A stretch of DNA of 5,702 bases from a bacterium (lineage in GTDB: Bacteria; Muiribacteriota; Ozemobacteria; Ozemobacterales; Ozemobacteraceae), in the NCBI GenBank assembly GCA_016192885.1, contig JACPTH010000180.1, positions 1-5,702 of the forward strand, written 5' to 3'. The position numbers and the translations under genes were made by a program. A model generated the notes under the pieces. That model was not told the DNA's origin. It saw only the letters and a list, made by a program, of their open reading frames with translations, and did not search any database. Position 1 is the stretch's first letter; each line of letters begins with the position of its first letter. Shown piece after piece: positions 5,455 through 5,702 of the stretch.

Positions 5455-5702
5455 CTAGTGATCAAATTTTGTCAAGTAATAGGCTTCTTTTTCCATAAGA
5501 ATTTCGAAGTCTCTATCTTGGTTCAGGATTTCGGCCAGGGTAACCTGTGATATCCAATTCACGCTCCAACTTGTGTCATCCAAAAAGAGCGGAGGAATTT
5601 TCCGCCCAAGCGCGGGGAAAGTTTTCCCCAGCGTGGGAACGTATGCCAAGTCTCTTCGATATTGAAGCGTGTGAATGAATTCATGGTTAAGGTGGTTCCC
5701 AT
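5455..5702 (-). CDS. Putative HExxH zinc metallopeptidase-like protein, C-terminal part (5' partial)
   Basis: A minus-strand frame enters from the right edge and ends at TAG 5455-5457; 82 codons are visible and the gene's start lies outside. The TTG at 5649 is only an internal codon, since the frame is open beyond it to the edge. Near the edge it reads NHEFIHTLQYRRD: HEFIH (bases 5685-5671) is an HExxH zinc site followed by a Q. It is followed 64-66 residues later by MEKEAYYL, where one of the two glutamates could be the third zinc ligand. The HExxHxxQ ... LExEAY layout resembles the bacterial DUF4157-like group of gluzincin domains, though I assign it by pattern only. The segment between is Pro- and aromatic-rich with no clear membrane helix. 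Substrate, location and activity are unknown. It may form an operon with the HEAT-TPR gene downstream. Confidence 0.6.
   Translation of the reverse strand, partial: GNHLNHEFIHTLQYRRDLAYVPTLGKTFPALGRKIPPLFLDDTSWSVNWISQVTLAEILNQDRDFEILMEKEAYYLTKFDH

Noticed and set aside
5455..5649. Complete 64-residue protein starting at TTG 5649
   Set aside because: The frame stays open to the window edge and the HExxH motif lies upstream of that TTG, so it is the tail of a larger protein.

Overview
This window looks like ordinary chromosomal DNA from a bacterium that carries a V/A-type rotary ATPase. Base composition is moderate, in the low-to-mid 40s % GC by eye. The ATPase genes appear as subunit I followed by subunit K at the end of their run. 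That ending is known from the E-?-A-B-D-I-K type of operon in Chlamydiae, spirochaetes and some Bacteroidota, and differs from the Enterococcus or Thermus layouts where other subunits follow K. The HEAT-repeat style, with repeated D-N-R-V-R-x-N-A turns, is also common in uncultured candidate phyla (Riflebacteria-like lineages are one guess). The phylum cannot be fixed from this window.

Layout: (1) bases 1-1331, plus strand: the C-terminal membrane half of V-ATPase subunit I, then the complete proteolipid subunit K. (2) 1342-2469, minus strand: a GT4-type glycosyltransferase with a GTG start and an in-frame 12-bp tandem repeat in its inter-domain linker. (3) 2470-2705: a divergent intergenic region with two inverted repeats, candidate promoters in both directions and a possible 40-codon small ORF. 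(4) 2706-3110, plus strand: a stand-alone cobalamin-binding subunit of the methylmalonyl-CoA-mutase type. (5) 3119-5374, minus strand: a 751-residue protein of about 15 HEAT repeats followed by about six TPRs. (6) 5455-5702, minus strand: the C-terminal end of a protein with an HExxH zinc-metallopeptidase signature, cut by the window edge.

The ATPase genes form one functional unit, the membrane ion-translocating part of the enzyme. The proteolipid retains the carboxylate and glutamines that bind Na+ in the Enterococcus hirae ring, so sodium coupling is plausible. The remaining genes do not form an obvious pathway. The HEAT-TPR gene and the metallopeptidase gene lie on the same strand 80 bp apart and may be co-transcribed. 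The other genes alternate in strand, with convergent gaps of 10 and 8 bp.

I do not see a convincing new biological system. The most unusual points are the repeat-expanded glycosyltransferase linker, the structured divergent intergenic region, the isolated B12-binding subunit, the HEAT-TPR fusion and the truncated HExxH protein beside it.
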